Source: Rhizobium sp. CF122
Lineage (GTDB): Bacteria > Pseudomonadota > Alphaproteobacteria > Rhizobiales > Rhizobiaceae
Reading direction: 5' to 3'
DNA length: 64,000 bases
NCBI RefSeq assembly: GCF_000282035.1
Contig: NZ_AKKA01000071.1
Span: 186,001-250,000 of the forward strand
Made by a program: the position numbers and the translations under genes
Shown here: positions 33,040 through 41,498 of the stretch, in pieces
How the letters are laid out: each line of letters starts with the position of its first letter
How positions within the stretch are numbered: position 1 is the stretch's first letter
The notes under the pieces: generated by a model
What the model was told of the DNA's origin: nothing
The model's input: only the letters and a program-made list of their open reading frames with translations
The model's database searches: none

Positions 33040-34122
33040 TTATGCAGCGTGTTCGACACGCTCGTTCGGCTTGGCGAAGGCATAGCCTTCGAACAGTCTC
33101 CTCGCGGTCCTGACCAGGCCCGCGACTGTCGATCCGTTTCGCGTCTCCAGCTGCACGTCGATACGTCCGCTGGGGTGTTCGATACGAACCAGCGTCGGCA
33201 GTACGTTCTCGCCGACGATCTGTGACGCTACCGTTCCTGAGGTAGTGGCGGCGGTAGCGATTCCGACTGCACCGGTGGTAGCGAGGGCCGGATGGCAGTC
33301 GTTGGGCATGAAGTATCTCACTGACAAAGTCCCGCCGTTTCGCGCCGGCGAGATCAGGACAGGCTTAGGAATGATCATGTCGGACACGTCTCCCATGCCC
33401 ATCAAACGACCTGCCTCGGTGCGGATGGAGGCGAGGCGGTCGATAAGCTGAAGGTTCGCCGATAGCGAGGCGGCGTCTTCGTAACCGGTCACGCCCATGT
33501 CTGCAGCGCGAACAAGGACCATCGGGATGGCGCAATCGATTGCGGTAACTTCGATACCTGCGATGACGTCCGAAGGGTTGCCAGTGGGGAAGAGCTTTCC
33601 CGTTTTAGCGCCGGCCGCGTCCAGGAAGGTGAGGGCGATTGGAGCGGCGAGGCCCGGTACTCCATCGATCGAAGCATCGCCCAGATAGATGACCTCGCCT
33701 TTCCGGGTCGGAACCTTCGCCTCGATGATTTTTCCCGTGTTGACGTTGTGAATGCGTACGACAGTGTCAAAATTCGCGGCTGCTACTAGACCGGCCTCGA
33801 TTGCGAACGGACCGACAGCGGCGAGCATGTTGCCGCAATTCGGCGAGTAATCCACGATCTGTCGGTCGGTGCGCACCTGTGCAAACAGGTAGTCGACGTC
33901 CGCTCCAGGAACGCTAGCTGGACCGATGATGGCAACTTTCGACGTCACCGGGTTTCCTCCTCCGATCCCATCAATCTGCAGCGGGTGCCCCGATCCCATG
34001 ATGGAAAGCAGCGCTGCGTCGCGACCAGCTTGATCGCCAGGCAAATCGGAGGCCAGAAAAAACGGGCCCCGCGAAGTGCCGCCGCGCATAAGGACGCATG
34101 GTATGCGTATTAGGTCGTTCAT
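33040..34122 (-). CDS. PrpF/GalD-family isomerase
   Basis: A 360-residue protein of the PrpF family (tandem diaminopimelate-epimerase folds). Members isomerise double bonds in small tricarboxylates: PrpF acts on 2-methylaconitate, and GalD tautomerises 4-oxalomesaconate in gallate breakdown. Landmarks are PCVLMRGGTSRGPFFLASDLP, QIDGIGGGNPVTSKVAI, DYSPNCGNMLAAVGPFAIE (active-site cysteine) and MPNDCHPALATTGAVGIA. GAGGA precedes the ATG at 34122; an earlier ATG at 34146 lies nearer the divergent promoter. Together with an importer and LysR regulator it suggests uptake and breakdown of an unsaturated polycarboxylate or aromatic-derived acid. Confidence 0.88.
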   Translation of the reverse strand: MNDLIRIPCVLMRGGTSRGPFFLASDLPGDQAGRDAALLSIMGSGHPLQIDGIGGGNPVTSKVAIIGPASVPGADVDYLFAQVRTDRQIVDYSPNCGNMLAAVGPFAIEAGLVAAANFDTVVRIHNVNTGKIIEAKVPTRKGEVIYLGDASIDGVPGLAAPIALTFLDAAGAKTGKLFPTGNPSDVIAGIEVTAIDCAIPMVLVRAADMGVTGYEDAASLSANLQLIDRLASIRTEAGRLMGMGDVSDMIIPKPVLISPARNGGTLSVRYFMPNDCHPALATTGAVGIATAATTSGTVASQIVGENVLPTLVRIEHPSGRIDVQLETRNGSTVAGLVRTARRLFEGYAFAKPNERVEHAA

Positions 34123-34166
34123 TACAGGTCCTCGAATATTGCGCAAGTCGGATTAATGGTGTTGCT

Positions 34167-34232
34167 TATTGCAATATGTGGAACGTCAACGTAATTGTGA
34201 AATGCAATCTTTGAAGGGATTATTGCGATATG
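34167..34232. promoter_or_regulatory. Two near-identical sites in the LysR/PrpF divergent promoter
   Basis: TATTGCAATATG (34167-34178, containing the perfect palindrome TATTGCAATA) is repeated as TATTGCGATATG (34221-34232), 54 bases away and running into the LysR start codon. The arrangement fits paired LysR-type binding sites that control both directions. Confidence 0.5.
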
Positions 34233-35150
34233 AGCATCAATTGCGAAGTATTGGATCTCCGTGCCTTTCAGGCGGTGGTAGACCTTGAGAGCTTTCACCG
34301 AGCTGCCGAGGCTCTCAATATTTCACAGCCGGCTCTCACCAGGCGCATCCAGAAGCTCGAACAGTCGATCGGCGCGCCATTGCTGGATCGGACGACCAGA
34401 CATGTAGCTGCCACGGCTACCGGGCAGGAGCTACTTCCGCTAGTGAGGCGGATGCTCGAGGAGTTCGATGGTTCTCTTTTTGCCCTCAAGGATGGCGGTT
34501 CGCAGCGTCGCGGACTGATCACGATGGCGTGCGTTCCGACCGCAGCCTTCTATTTTCTGCCAACGGTCATCAAGAAGTTCGGCACCGACTATCCCCATAT
34601 CAGGCTGCGTATCCGCGATCTAACAGCCAACGAGGGGCTGCAGGCGGTGGCTCGGGGGGAGGTCGAGTTTGGCATCAATCTGATGGGAAATTCGGACCCA
34701 GACCTTTCGTTCGAACCTTTGATCGATGACCCCTTCGTGCTTGCCATGCGCAAGGATCACCCTCTCGCAGCTCATGACCAGGTGAATTGGGGGCAACTCG
34801 ACGGCTACCCTCTCGTAGTCGTTGATCGCTCGAGCGGTAACCGGGTCCTTTTAGACGGCGCTCTTGCGAAGCATAATCTTCGCTTGAACTGGTTCTATGA
34901 GGTCACTCATCTCAACACGTCGCTAGGACTTGTCGAAGCCGGGCTCGGTATCTCAGTTCTTCCTCGGCTAGCGACGCCTCAAGAAGAGCACCCGTACTTG
35001 GTCTCGCGCCCAATCATCGACCCGGTGGTGACCCGAACCATCGGTATCGTCCGCCGACGCGGTGCGCAACTGTCGCCCGCTGCCGGAAAGTTCATTGAGG
35101 TGCTTTTGAAGACGTGGAAGGGCGGCACTCTCACGCCTGATGTTGCCTAA
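34230..35150 (+). CDS. LysR-family transcriptional regulator
   Basis: A 306-residue regulator. The N-terminal helix-turn-helix is in LRAFQAVVDLESFHRAAEALNISQPALTRRIQKLEQ (about 9-45), and the effector-binding domain starts near residue 90 (RRGLITMACVPTAAFYFLP). It is divergent from the PrpF-type gene, with 107 bases between starts, and presumably controls the isomerase and importer genes. GAAGGGA lies about 10 bases before the ATG. The effector is unknown. Confidence 0.93.
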   Translation: MSINCEVLDLRAFQAVVDLESFHRAAEALNISQPALTRRIQKLEQSIGAPLLDRTTRHVAATATGQELLPLVRRMLEEFDGSLFALKDGGSQRRGLITMACVPTAAFYFLPTVIKKFGTDYPHIRLRIRDLTANEGLQAVARGEVEFGINLMGNSDPDLSFEPLIDDPFVLAMRKDHPLAAHDQVNWGQLDGYPLVVVDRSSGNRVLLDGALAKHNLRLNWFYEVTHLNTSLGLVEAGLGISVLPRLATPQEEHPYLVSRPIIDPVVTRTIGIVRRRGAQLSPAAGKFIEVLLKTWKGGTLTPDVA

Positions 35151-35392
35151 CCTCATTGGTGCACCTGCAGGATGTCATGCAGAGGCCTTCATTGCGGCGC
35201 GCATTCGGCGCGCCTAACGTCAGCCGATACTGGAGATAAGGAGCCTATCGGATGGCAAAGATCGTACGACTAGAGCGAACACGAGGATCTCGCTAACCTG
35301 CAAAGCTCGCACTTGACGCTAGCCAATCTTTGCGAAATGCTAAGATGTCAGACCAATTTGAAGGTCGGCTGCCTATAAAAATTTGGGGAACC
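35151..35392. other. Spacer with a GC-rich hairpin
   Basis: GGCGCGC (35196-35202) and GCGCGCC (35208-35214) form a tight hairpin after the LysR stop, but without a T-run. An AAGGAG followed by an ATG at 35252 opens a frame of only 14 codons, perhaps a gene remnant or leader. The rest is the promoter region of the GntR gene. Confidence 0.4.
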
Positions 35393-36115
35393 ATGAAGGC
35401 ATCAAGCAGCAACAGGCCGGTTATCCGGCCGCTCCCGGCAATCGATCGGGCACGTCAGGTGACAGACGCCTTGGCCGATTATGTTCAGAGCGCGCAGCTG
35501 AAGGCCGGCGATCGGCTACCGGCGGAGCGTGAACTGATGTCAGCGCTGATGGTGGGCCGTTCGACGATCCGCGAAGCGATCCGTCACTTTCAGGCGCTGG
35601 GCGTCATCGAAACCCGCAAGGGCAGCGGCACTTACCTGCTGAAACCGGTTTCGAAGGCGACGATCCACATGCCGCTGTCGCTTGATACGGGTCATCTGCG
35701 CGATGCGTTGCTGCAAACGCTCGAGGTACGCCGCGGGATCGAATGCGAGGCCTGCATGGTCGCCGCGCGAAAGCGGACCGACAAGGATCTGATCCTGATC
35801 GAGCAGAACCTCAACGAGATGGAACGCGTCCACATCGAGAAGGGCACATCGGGGCCGGAAGACCTCGCCTTCCATCTGGCAATCTACGATGCCACCCACA
35901 ATCCGCTTTTCCGCCAGCTTCTCGAGCAGATGCGCGAGACTTTCTGGCAGTTCTGGGAGCATCCCTTCGAGCGCGAGGATTTTGCCCGTCGCTCCTTCCC
36001 CTTTCACCGTACGCTCTTCAACGCGATCGCCGCCCGGGACGCCGAGGCCGCGCGGGAAGAGACACTGAAAATCCTCGAAGTTGTCGAGGAAGATGTCAAG
36101 GAAATGTCCAAATGA
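35393..36115 (+). CDS. GntR-family transcriptional regulator, FadR subfamily
   Basis: A 240-residue regulator with winged helix-turn-helix (about 15-85; LPAERELMSALMVGRSTIREAIRHF) and FCD domain (LQTLEVRRGIECEACMVAA; metal residues suggested by DLAFHLAIYDATHN and the later HRTLFNAI). The ATG at 35393 follows TTGGGGAA and gives a standard length; two earlier in-frame ATGs would add up to 21 unusual residues. Its stop overlaps the start of the PLP enzyme gene, so regulator and enzyme are translated together and the unit is likely self-controlled. Confidence 0.9.
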   Translation: MKASSSNRPVIRPLPAIDRARQVTDALADYVQSAQLKAGDRLPAERELMSALMVGRSTIREAIRHFQALGVIETRKGSGTYLLKPVSKATIHMPLSLDTGHLRDALLQTLEVRRGIECEACMVAARKRTDKDLILIEQNLNEMERVHIEKGTSGPEDLAFHLAIYDATHNPLFRQLLEQMRETFWQFWEHPFEREDFARRSFPFHRTLFNAIAARDAEAAREETLKILEVVEEDVKEMSK

Positions 36116-37278
36116 ATAACGGCGCAGACGCGTTCGATCTTGCCTCGCTCATCACCGCACACGACGAAGGAAACTTCGCCGAAGCCGTCGTGCCGCCGAT
36201 TTTCCAGACATCGCTTTTCACCTTTTCCGACTATGACGACATGATCTCCTCCTATCGGGGCGAGAAGGTCCGGCCGATCTATACGCGCGGCCTCAATCCG
36301 ACTGTTCGCATGTTCGAGGAAATGCTGGCAAAGCTCGAAGGTGCCGAAGATGCGCTCGGCTTTGCAAGCGGCATGGCAGCGATCTCGTCGGCGGTGCTGT
36401 CCTTCGTCGAGCCGGGCGACCGGATTGTTGCCGTCAAGCATGTCTATCCCGATGCCTTCCGCCTGTTCGGTACGATCCTGAAGCGCATGAAGGTCGAGGT
36501 GACGTATGTCGATGGTCGCGACGAGGAAGCCGTGGCGAAAGCGCTACCCGGCGCCAAGGTCTTCTACATGGAAAGCCCGACGAGCTGGGTGATGGAAGCC
36601 CACGATGTCGGCGCGCTCGCGGCGCTCGCCAAGAAGCATGGCATCGTCACCATGATCGACAACAGTTGGGCAAGCCCCTACTTCCAGCAGCCGATCTCAC
36701 TCGGCGTCGATATCGTCATCCATTCGGCCTCGAAATATCTCGGCGGCCACAGCGACGTCGTCGCCGGTGTCGTCGCCGGCTCGAAGGAGATGATCGCCCG
36801 CATCAAGGCGGAGGCCTATCCCTATCTCGGTGGCAAGCTCTCGCCGTTTGATGCCTGGCTTCTGATCCGCGGCCTGCGCACCCTGCCGATCCGTATGCGG
36901 GCGCATGAGGCGGCCGCAATGACGATCGCCAAACGCCTGCAGGAGCTCGACGTGGTGGAGACTGTCTGCCATCCGGGCCTTGCCAACCGCCTGCCTGCGG
37001 GCCTCAACGGCACGTCGGGCCTGTTCTCCTTCATATTCCGTGAGGGCGTCGATATCCGCGCCTTCGCCGATCACCTCAAGCTCTTCAAACTCGGAGTGAG
37101 CTGGGGTGGGCATGAAAGCCTGATCGTACCAGGCGAGGTCGTCCTTCAGCAGAAGGCGCAACCGAATTCCGCGCATACCTTCGGGATCCATGCGCGGTCC
37201 GTACGTCTTCACATTGGCCTCGAAGGAACCGAGGCCTTGTGGAAGGACATTGAGGCGGCATTGGCGGTCGCCTCTTAA
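36112..37278 (+). CDS. PLP-dependent cystathionine/methionine lyase-family enzyme
   Basis: A 388-residue type I PLP enzyme of the Cys/Met metabolism family (MetC/MetB/MGL). Landmarks: YTRGLNPTVRMFEEMLAKLEGAEDALGFASGMAAISS, the aspartate of TMIDNSWASPYFQQP, and the PLP lysine in HSASKYLGGHSDVVAG. Near the C-terminus SWGGHESLI is typical. Family members cleave C-S bonds (cystathionine, methionine) or transfer sulfur-linked groups; which reaction occurs here cannot be told. The ATG at 36112 overlaps the GntR stop. Downstream is a complete sugar-type importer, an uncommon pairing that suggests a transported conjugate rather than a biosynthetic role. Confidence 0.88.
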   Translation: MNNGADAFDLASLITAHDEGNFAEAVVPPIFQTSLFTFSDYDDMISSYRGEKVRPIYTRGLNPTVRMFEEMLAKLEGAEDALGFASGMAAISSAVLSFVEPGDRIVAVKHVYPDAFRLFGTILKRMKVEVTYVDGRDEEAVAKALPGAKVFYMESPTSWVMEAHDVGALAALAKKHGIVTMIDNSWASPYFQQPISLGVDIVIHSASKYLGGHSDVVAGVVAGSKEMIARIKAEAYPYLGGKLSPFDAWLLIRGLRTLPIRMRAHEAAAMTIAKRLQELDVVETVCHPGLANRLPAGLNGTSGLFSFIFREGVDIRAFADHLKLFKLGVSWGGHESLIVPGEVVLQQKAQPNSAHTFGIHARSVRLHIGLEGTEALWKDIEAALAVAS

Positions 37279-37315
37279 GTTCACAACCTCAAAAACCTGA
37301 AAAGGGGGAGCAAGC

Positions 37316-38575
37316 ATGAAAAGACTGATCACCGCCACTCTACTCGCCACGATGATGGCCGGTACGGCGCTCGCCGATACCACGCTCAAGCTGGTCGAGG
37401 TCATCACCAGCCCCGAACGCACCGAGACGCTGAAGTCGATCGTCGGCAAATTCGAGGCTGCAAACCCCGGCACCAAGGTCGACATCATCTCGCTGCCCTG
37501 GAACGAAGCCTTCCAGAAGTTCGCGACAATGGTTTCGGCCGGCGACACGCCTGACGTCATCGAAATGCCCGACACCTGGCTTTCGCTCTATGCCAACAAC
37601 GGCATGCTCGAAAGCCTCGAGCCTTATCTTGCCAAGTGGGAGCACACCAAGGGCCTGACGCCGCGCGCGCTCGAACTCGGCCGCGACGTCAAGAACACAG
37701 CCTACATGTTGCCCTATGGCTTCTACCTGCGTGCGCTGTTCTACAACAAGAAGCTCTTCCAGGAAGCTGGTGTTGCCGAACCACCGAAGACGCTCGACGA
37801 TTTCGTCGCCGCCTCCGAGAAGGTCTCCAAGCTCCCCGGCAAGTCCGGCTACTGCCTGCGCGGTGGTCCGGGCGGCCTCAATGGCTGGGTGATGTTCGGC
37901 GCGACGATGGCGGGCTCCAACAAGTTCTTTAACGAGGACGGCACCTCGACCATGAACAGCGAAGGCTGGGCAAAGGGTCTCGAATGGGTCGTCGATCTCT
38001 ACAAGAAGGGCCTGACGCCGAAGGACAGTGTCAACTGGGGCTTCAATGAAACCGTCGCCGGCTTCTACTCCGGCACCTGCGCCATGCTCGACCAGGACCC
38101 AGACGCTCTGATCGCCATCGCCCAGCGCATGAAGCCGGATGAATTCGGCGTCACCAAGATGCCGGCTGGTCCAGGCGGCAAGGCGTTCACGACGATCGGT
38201 TTCGCTGGCTGGTCGATGTTCACGACGAGCCAGAACAAGGATCTTTCCTGGAAGCTCATCGAAGCGCTTGAGGGCCCGGAAGGCAACATCGAGTGGAACA
38301 AGCGCACCGGCGCCCTGCCGGTCCACACCTCGGCAGAGAAGGATCCCTTCTATGCCGGCGAGCAGTTCAAGGGCTGGTTCGAGGAACTGGCTGATCCGAA
38401 CGTCGTTCCGACGGTGATGCCGACCTATCTCGAGGAATTCGCCTTCTTCAAGGACTCGCTCGCCATCAAGACGACGCAGCAGGCGCTTCTCGGCGACATC
38501 ACGCCGAAGGAACTGGCTGACCAGTGGGCAGACTATCTGACCAAGGCACAGCAGAAGTTCCTCGCCAAGAAGTAA
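37316..38575 (+). CDS. Periplasmic solute-binding protein, sugar type (family 1)
   Basis: A 419-residue secreted protein: signal peptide MKRLITATLLATMMAGTALA, then a mature protein with LKLVEVITSPERTETLKSIVGKFE, WNEAFQKFATMVSAGDTPDVIEM and YANNGMLESLEPYL, all characteristic of MalE-like family 1 binding proteins. GGGGGAG lies 6 bases before the ATG. It follows the PLP enzyme by 37 bases and precedes two permeases and an ATPase. A hairpin after the stop may boost the level of this protein over the permeases. Confidence 0.92.
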   Translation: MKRLITATLLATMMAGTALADTTLKLVEVITSPERTETLKSIVGKFEAANPGTKVDIISLPWNEAFQKFATMVSAGDTPDVIEMPDTWLSLYANNGMLESLEPYLAKWEHTKGLTPRALELGRDVKNTAYMLPYGFYLRALFYNKKLFQEAGVAEPPKTLDDFVAASEKVSKLPGKSGYCLRGGPGGLNGWVMFGATMAGSNKFFNEDGTSTMNSEGWAKGLEWVVDLYKKGLTPKDSVNWGFNETVAGFYSGTCAMLDQDPDALIAIAQRMKPDEFGVTKMPAGPGGKAFTTIGFAGWSMFTTSQNKDLSWKLIEALEGPEGNIEWNKRTGALPVHTSAEKDPFYAGEQFKGWFEELADPNVVPTVMPTYLEEFAFFKDSLAIKTTQQALLGDITPKELADQWADYLTKAQQKFLAKK

Positions 38576-38584
38576 CAGACCACC

Positions 38585-38606
38585 GGCGGCGGACCTGTCC
38601 GCCGCC
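38585..38606 (+). promoter_or_regulatory. Intercistronic hairpin after the binding-protein gene
   Basis: GGCGGCGGA (38585-38593) pairs with TCCGCCGCC (38598-38606) across CCTG. No full T-run follows. Position between a binding-protein gene and its permeases suggests mRNA stabilisation or partial termination. Confidence 0.65.
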
Positions 38607-38656
38607 CCTTCAGTTTCTTGCGACGGCGCAAAGCGCCGCGAAACGGACTTTGCCTG

Positions 38657-39592
38657 ATGACCATCACTGCCGATACGCTAGACAGGCACCAGGATAGACG
38701 CCCCTGGCTGAAGCGCGTCGCCGATGCCTCCGAACCCTATCTTTATAGTGCGCCGTCGCTCATCCTGATCATTGCGGTGATGCTGGTGCCACTGGCGATC
38801 GGGGTTTCCTACGCATTTCGCGACATCCAGCTGCTGAATCCGTTTTCGGGCGGCTTCATCGGGCTTGATCACTTCCGTGCACTCTCGAAAGACGCGGCCT
38901 TCTACGGTGCGCTGAAGAATACGCTCTTGTGGACAGGCGCCTCCGTCTTCCTGCAATTCGTCTTCGGCCTCATTCTCGCGCTGCTGCTCGACAAGCCGTT
39001 CTGGGGCAGGGGCGTCGTGCAGGCGCTCGTCTTCCTGCCCTGGGCGGTTCCTTCCTTCCTCGCCGGTCTGAACTGGGCGTGGCTGTTCAATCCCGTGATC
39101 GGGCCAATCCCGCACTGGCTGTTTGCGCTCGGTCTGATGAGCGAGCCAGGAAACATCCTCTCCGATCCGCAACATGCCATGTGGGGACCGATCATCGCCA
39201 ACGTCTGGTGGGGCATACCCTTCTTCGCGATCACGCTGCTCGCGGCTCTGCAGGCAATCCCGCGTGACCTCTATGAAGCGGCCTCCATCGATGGCGCCAG
39301 CTGGTTCCAGCGTTTTCGCTCGATTACCTTGCCCTTCCTCGCGCCGACCATTGCCATCACCGTGCTGCTGCGCACCGTCTGGGTCTCCAATTTTGCCGAC
39401 CTGATCGTCGTCATGACGGGCGGCGGACCGGCCGACCGGACGCAAATCGTCGCCAGCTACATCTTCACGCAGGCCTTCAGGCGCCTCGACTTCGGCTACG
39501 CCTCGGCGATCGCGCTGGTGCTCTTGGTGCTGCTGCTTGCCTATTCGATGCTGATCATCCTGCTGCGGCAGACCCTGCTGAACAAGGATTGA
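38657..39592 (+). CDS. Sugar-type ABC transporter permease (MalF/UgpA family)
   Basis: A 311-residue membrane protein with six helices. The EAA loop reads IPRDLYEAASIDGASWFQRFRSITLPFLAPT. The N-terminal PYLYSAPSLILIIAVMLVPLAIGV is typical of MalF/UgpA-type proteins. Start ATG 38657 gives the usual N-terminal length; an earlier in-frame ATG at 38618 overlaps the hairpin region. Its stop lies four bases before the second permease. Confidence 0.92.
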   Translation: MTITADTLDRHQDRRPWLKRVADASEPYLYSAPSLILIIAVMLVPLAIGVSYAFRDIQLLNPFSGGFIGLDHFRALSKDAAFYGALKNTLLWTGASVFLQFVFGLILALLLDKPFWGRGVVQALVFLPWAVPSFLAGLNWAWLFNPVIGPIPHWLFALGLMSEPGNILSDPQHAMWGPIIANVWWGIPFFAITLLAALQAIPRDLYEAASIDGASWFQRFRSITLPFLAPTIAITVLLRTVWVSNFADLIVVMTGGGPADRTQIVASYIFTQAFRRLDFGYASAIALVLLVLLLAYSMLIILLRQTLLNKD

Positions 39593-39596
39593 TGTT

Positions 39597-40427
39597 ATGA
39601 AGCGGTCCATCCTCCCCACCCTCGCGCATCGCCTGGCCATTCTCTGCTACATCGTGTTTGCGCTGTTTCCGCTGTTCTGGCTGCTCAAGGTGTCGGTGAC
39701 GCCGAATGACCTGCTCTACACAGAGGGGGTCAGGATGTGGCCATCGAGGACGACATGGGAACACTATTCCTTCGTCATTCAGCACAGCGCTTTTCCGACC
39801 TTCTTCAAGAACAGCCTGATCGTGTCGGCCTCGACCGCCGTCGTCGTCACGATCTGCGCCTCGCTTTCCGGCTACGCCCTGTCGCGCTTCAATTTTCGGG
39901 CCAAGTACTGGATCGTCGCGCTGATGCTGCTGACCCAGATGTTCCCGCTTGTCATGCTGGTTGCGCCGATCTTCAAGATCCTGACGCCGTTGCATCTGAC
40001 GAACAGCCTCACCGGTCTCGTCGTTGTCTACACCGCCTTCAACGTGCCCTTCGCCACCTTCCTGATGCAGTCGTTCTTCGACGGTATCCCGAAGGATCTC
40101 GAGGAGGCGGCGATGATCGACGGCGCAACGCAGTTCACTGCCTTCCGGCAGATCATCCTGCCGCTGACGCTGCCTGGCATCGCGGCAACGCTCGGCTTCG
40201 TCTTCACCGCTGCGTGGAGCGAACTGCTCTTTGCCCTCATGCTGATCAACGGCAACGACGCGGCAACTTTCCCGGTCGGGCTTCTGACCTTCGTTTCCAA
40301 ATTCTCCGTGGATTTCGGGCAGATGATGGCGGCGGGCGTGCTCGCGCTCATCCCGGCCGGTCTCTTCTTCCTGCTCATCCAGCGTTATCTCGTCCAGGGC
40401 CTGACGGCCGGCGCGGTCAAGGGTTAA
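39597..40427 (+). CDS. Sugar-type ABC transporter permease (MalG/UgpE family)
   Basis: A 276-residue membrane protein with six helices. The EAA loop reads IPKDLEEAAMIDGATQFTAFRQIILPLTLPG; the C-terminus ends QRYLVQGLTAGAVKG, a classic MalG-type ending. AAGGA lies before the ATG at 39597. It forms the pore with the preceding permease. Confidence 0.94.
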   Translation: MKRSILPTLAHRLAILCYIVFALFPLFWLLKVSVTPNDLLYTEGVRMWPSRTTWEHYSFVIQHSAFPTFFKNSLIVSASTAVVVTICASLSGYALSRFNFRAKYWIVALMLLTQMFPLVMLVAPIFKILTPLHLTNSLTGLVVVYTAFNVPFATFLMQSFFDGIPKDLEEAAMIDGATQFTAFRQIILPLTLPGIAATLGFVFTAAWSELLFALMLINGNDAATFPVGLLTFVSKFSVDFGQMMAAGVLALIPAGLFFLLIQRYLVQGLTAGAVKG

Positions 40428-40432
40428 TCAAA

Positions 40433-41488
40433 ATGGCATCGATCGATATCCAGAACGTCAAGAAGGCCTACGGTCCCGTCAAGGTGCTGCACGACGTCGA
40501 CCTCAGGATCAGGGACGGAGAGTTCGTCGTGCTCGTCGGCCCGTCGGGCTGCGGCAAGTCCACCCTGCTGCGCATGATCGCAGGTCTGGAGGACGTTACC
40601 GGCGGCGAGATCCGCATCGCTGGCAATCGCGTCAACGAACTGCATCCGAAGGACCGCGATATCGCCATGGTGTTCCAGTCCTACGCGCTCTATCCGCACA
40701 TGAATGTCGCCGGCAACATGAGCTACAGCCTGAAGCTTCGGAAAACGGCCAAGGAAAAGATCGCCAGCGCAGTCGGTGCAGCCGCCTCCAAGCTTGGCCT
40801 CGACCCACTGCTGGAACGCCGGCCGAAGGCGCTTTCGGGTGGCCAGCGCCAGCGCGTCGCCATGGGTCGCGCCATCGTGCGCCAGCCGAAGGCCTTCCTC
40901 TTCGACGAGCCACTGTCGAACCTCGATGCCCGACTGCGCGAACAGATGCGCGCGGAGATCAAAAAACTGCACGGCGACCTGAAGGCGACCTCGATCTATG
41001 TCACCCATGACCAGATCGAGGCGATGACGCTGGCGGACAGGATCGTTGCCATGCATGCCGGCGTCGTGCAGCAGGTCGGCAGCCCGCTGGAACTCTACGA
41101 TCGCCCTGCCAACCTCTTCGTCGCCGGCTTCATCGGCTCGCCGGGCATGAATTTCCTCGACGCGACCTATGCTGACGGTGGTGTCCGTCTGAAGGATGGA
41201 ACGATCGTTCCTTTGGCTGCGCCGCTGTCACTTGCAAACGGCGCCAAGGTCACGTTGGGGATCCGGCCGGAGCATGTCGTCATTGCCGATCAGGGCGGTC
41301 TGAATGCAAACGTCGAATTGGTCGAACCGACCGGATTCGGCATCATCCTGCATCTGTCGCTGCACGGTCTGCCGTTCAAGATCTTCACGCTCGACCGCGC
41401 TGCGCTGACAGCCGGTCCAACGATCAACGTGTCGTTCCCCGCGCAGCATCTGCACGTCTTCGACACGGATGGAAACAGAGCAAAATAG
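40433..41488 (+). CDS. Sugar-type ABC transporter ATPase (MalK/UgpC family)
   Basis: A 351-residue ATPase: Walker A GPSGCGKST (about 37-45), Q-loop VFQSYALYPHMNV, signature LSGGQRQRVAMGRAIVR, Walker B AFLFDEPLSNLDARLR, switch histidine in VTHDQIEAMTLADR. A regulatory OB-type domain follows from about residue 240 (with GIRPEHV). It starts five bases after the second permease stop. It completes the importer; its stop faces the convergent wall-hydrolase gene 10 bases away. Confidence 0.94.
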   Translation: MASIDIQNVKKAYGPVKVLHDVDLRIRDGEFVVLVGPSGCGKSTLLRMIAGLEDVTGGEIRIAGNRVNELHPKDRDIAMVFQSYALYPHMNVAGNMSYSLKLRKTAKEKIASAVGAAASKLGLDPLLERRPKALSGGQRQRVAMGRAIVRQPKAFLFDEPLSNLDARLREQMRAEIKKLHGDLKATSIYVTHDQIEAMTLADRIVAMHAGVVQQVGSPLELYDRPANLFVAGFIGSPGMNFLDATYADGGVRLKDGTIVPLAAPLSLANGAKVTLGIRPEHVVIADQGGLNANVELVEPTGFGIILHLSLHGLPFKIFTLDRAALTAGPTINVSFPAQHLHVFDTDGNRAK

Positions 41489-41498
41489 GAAAAGAACC

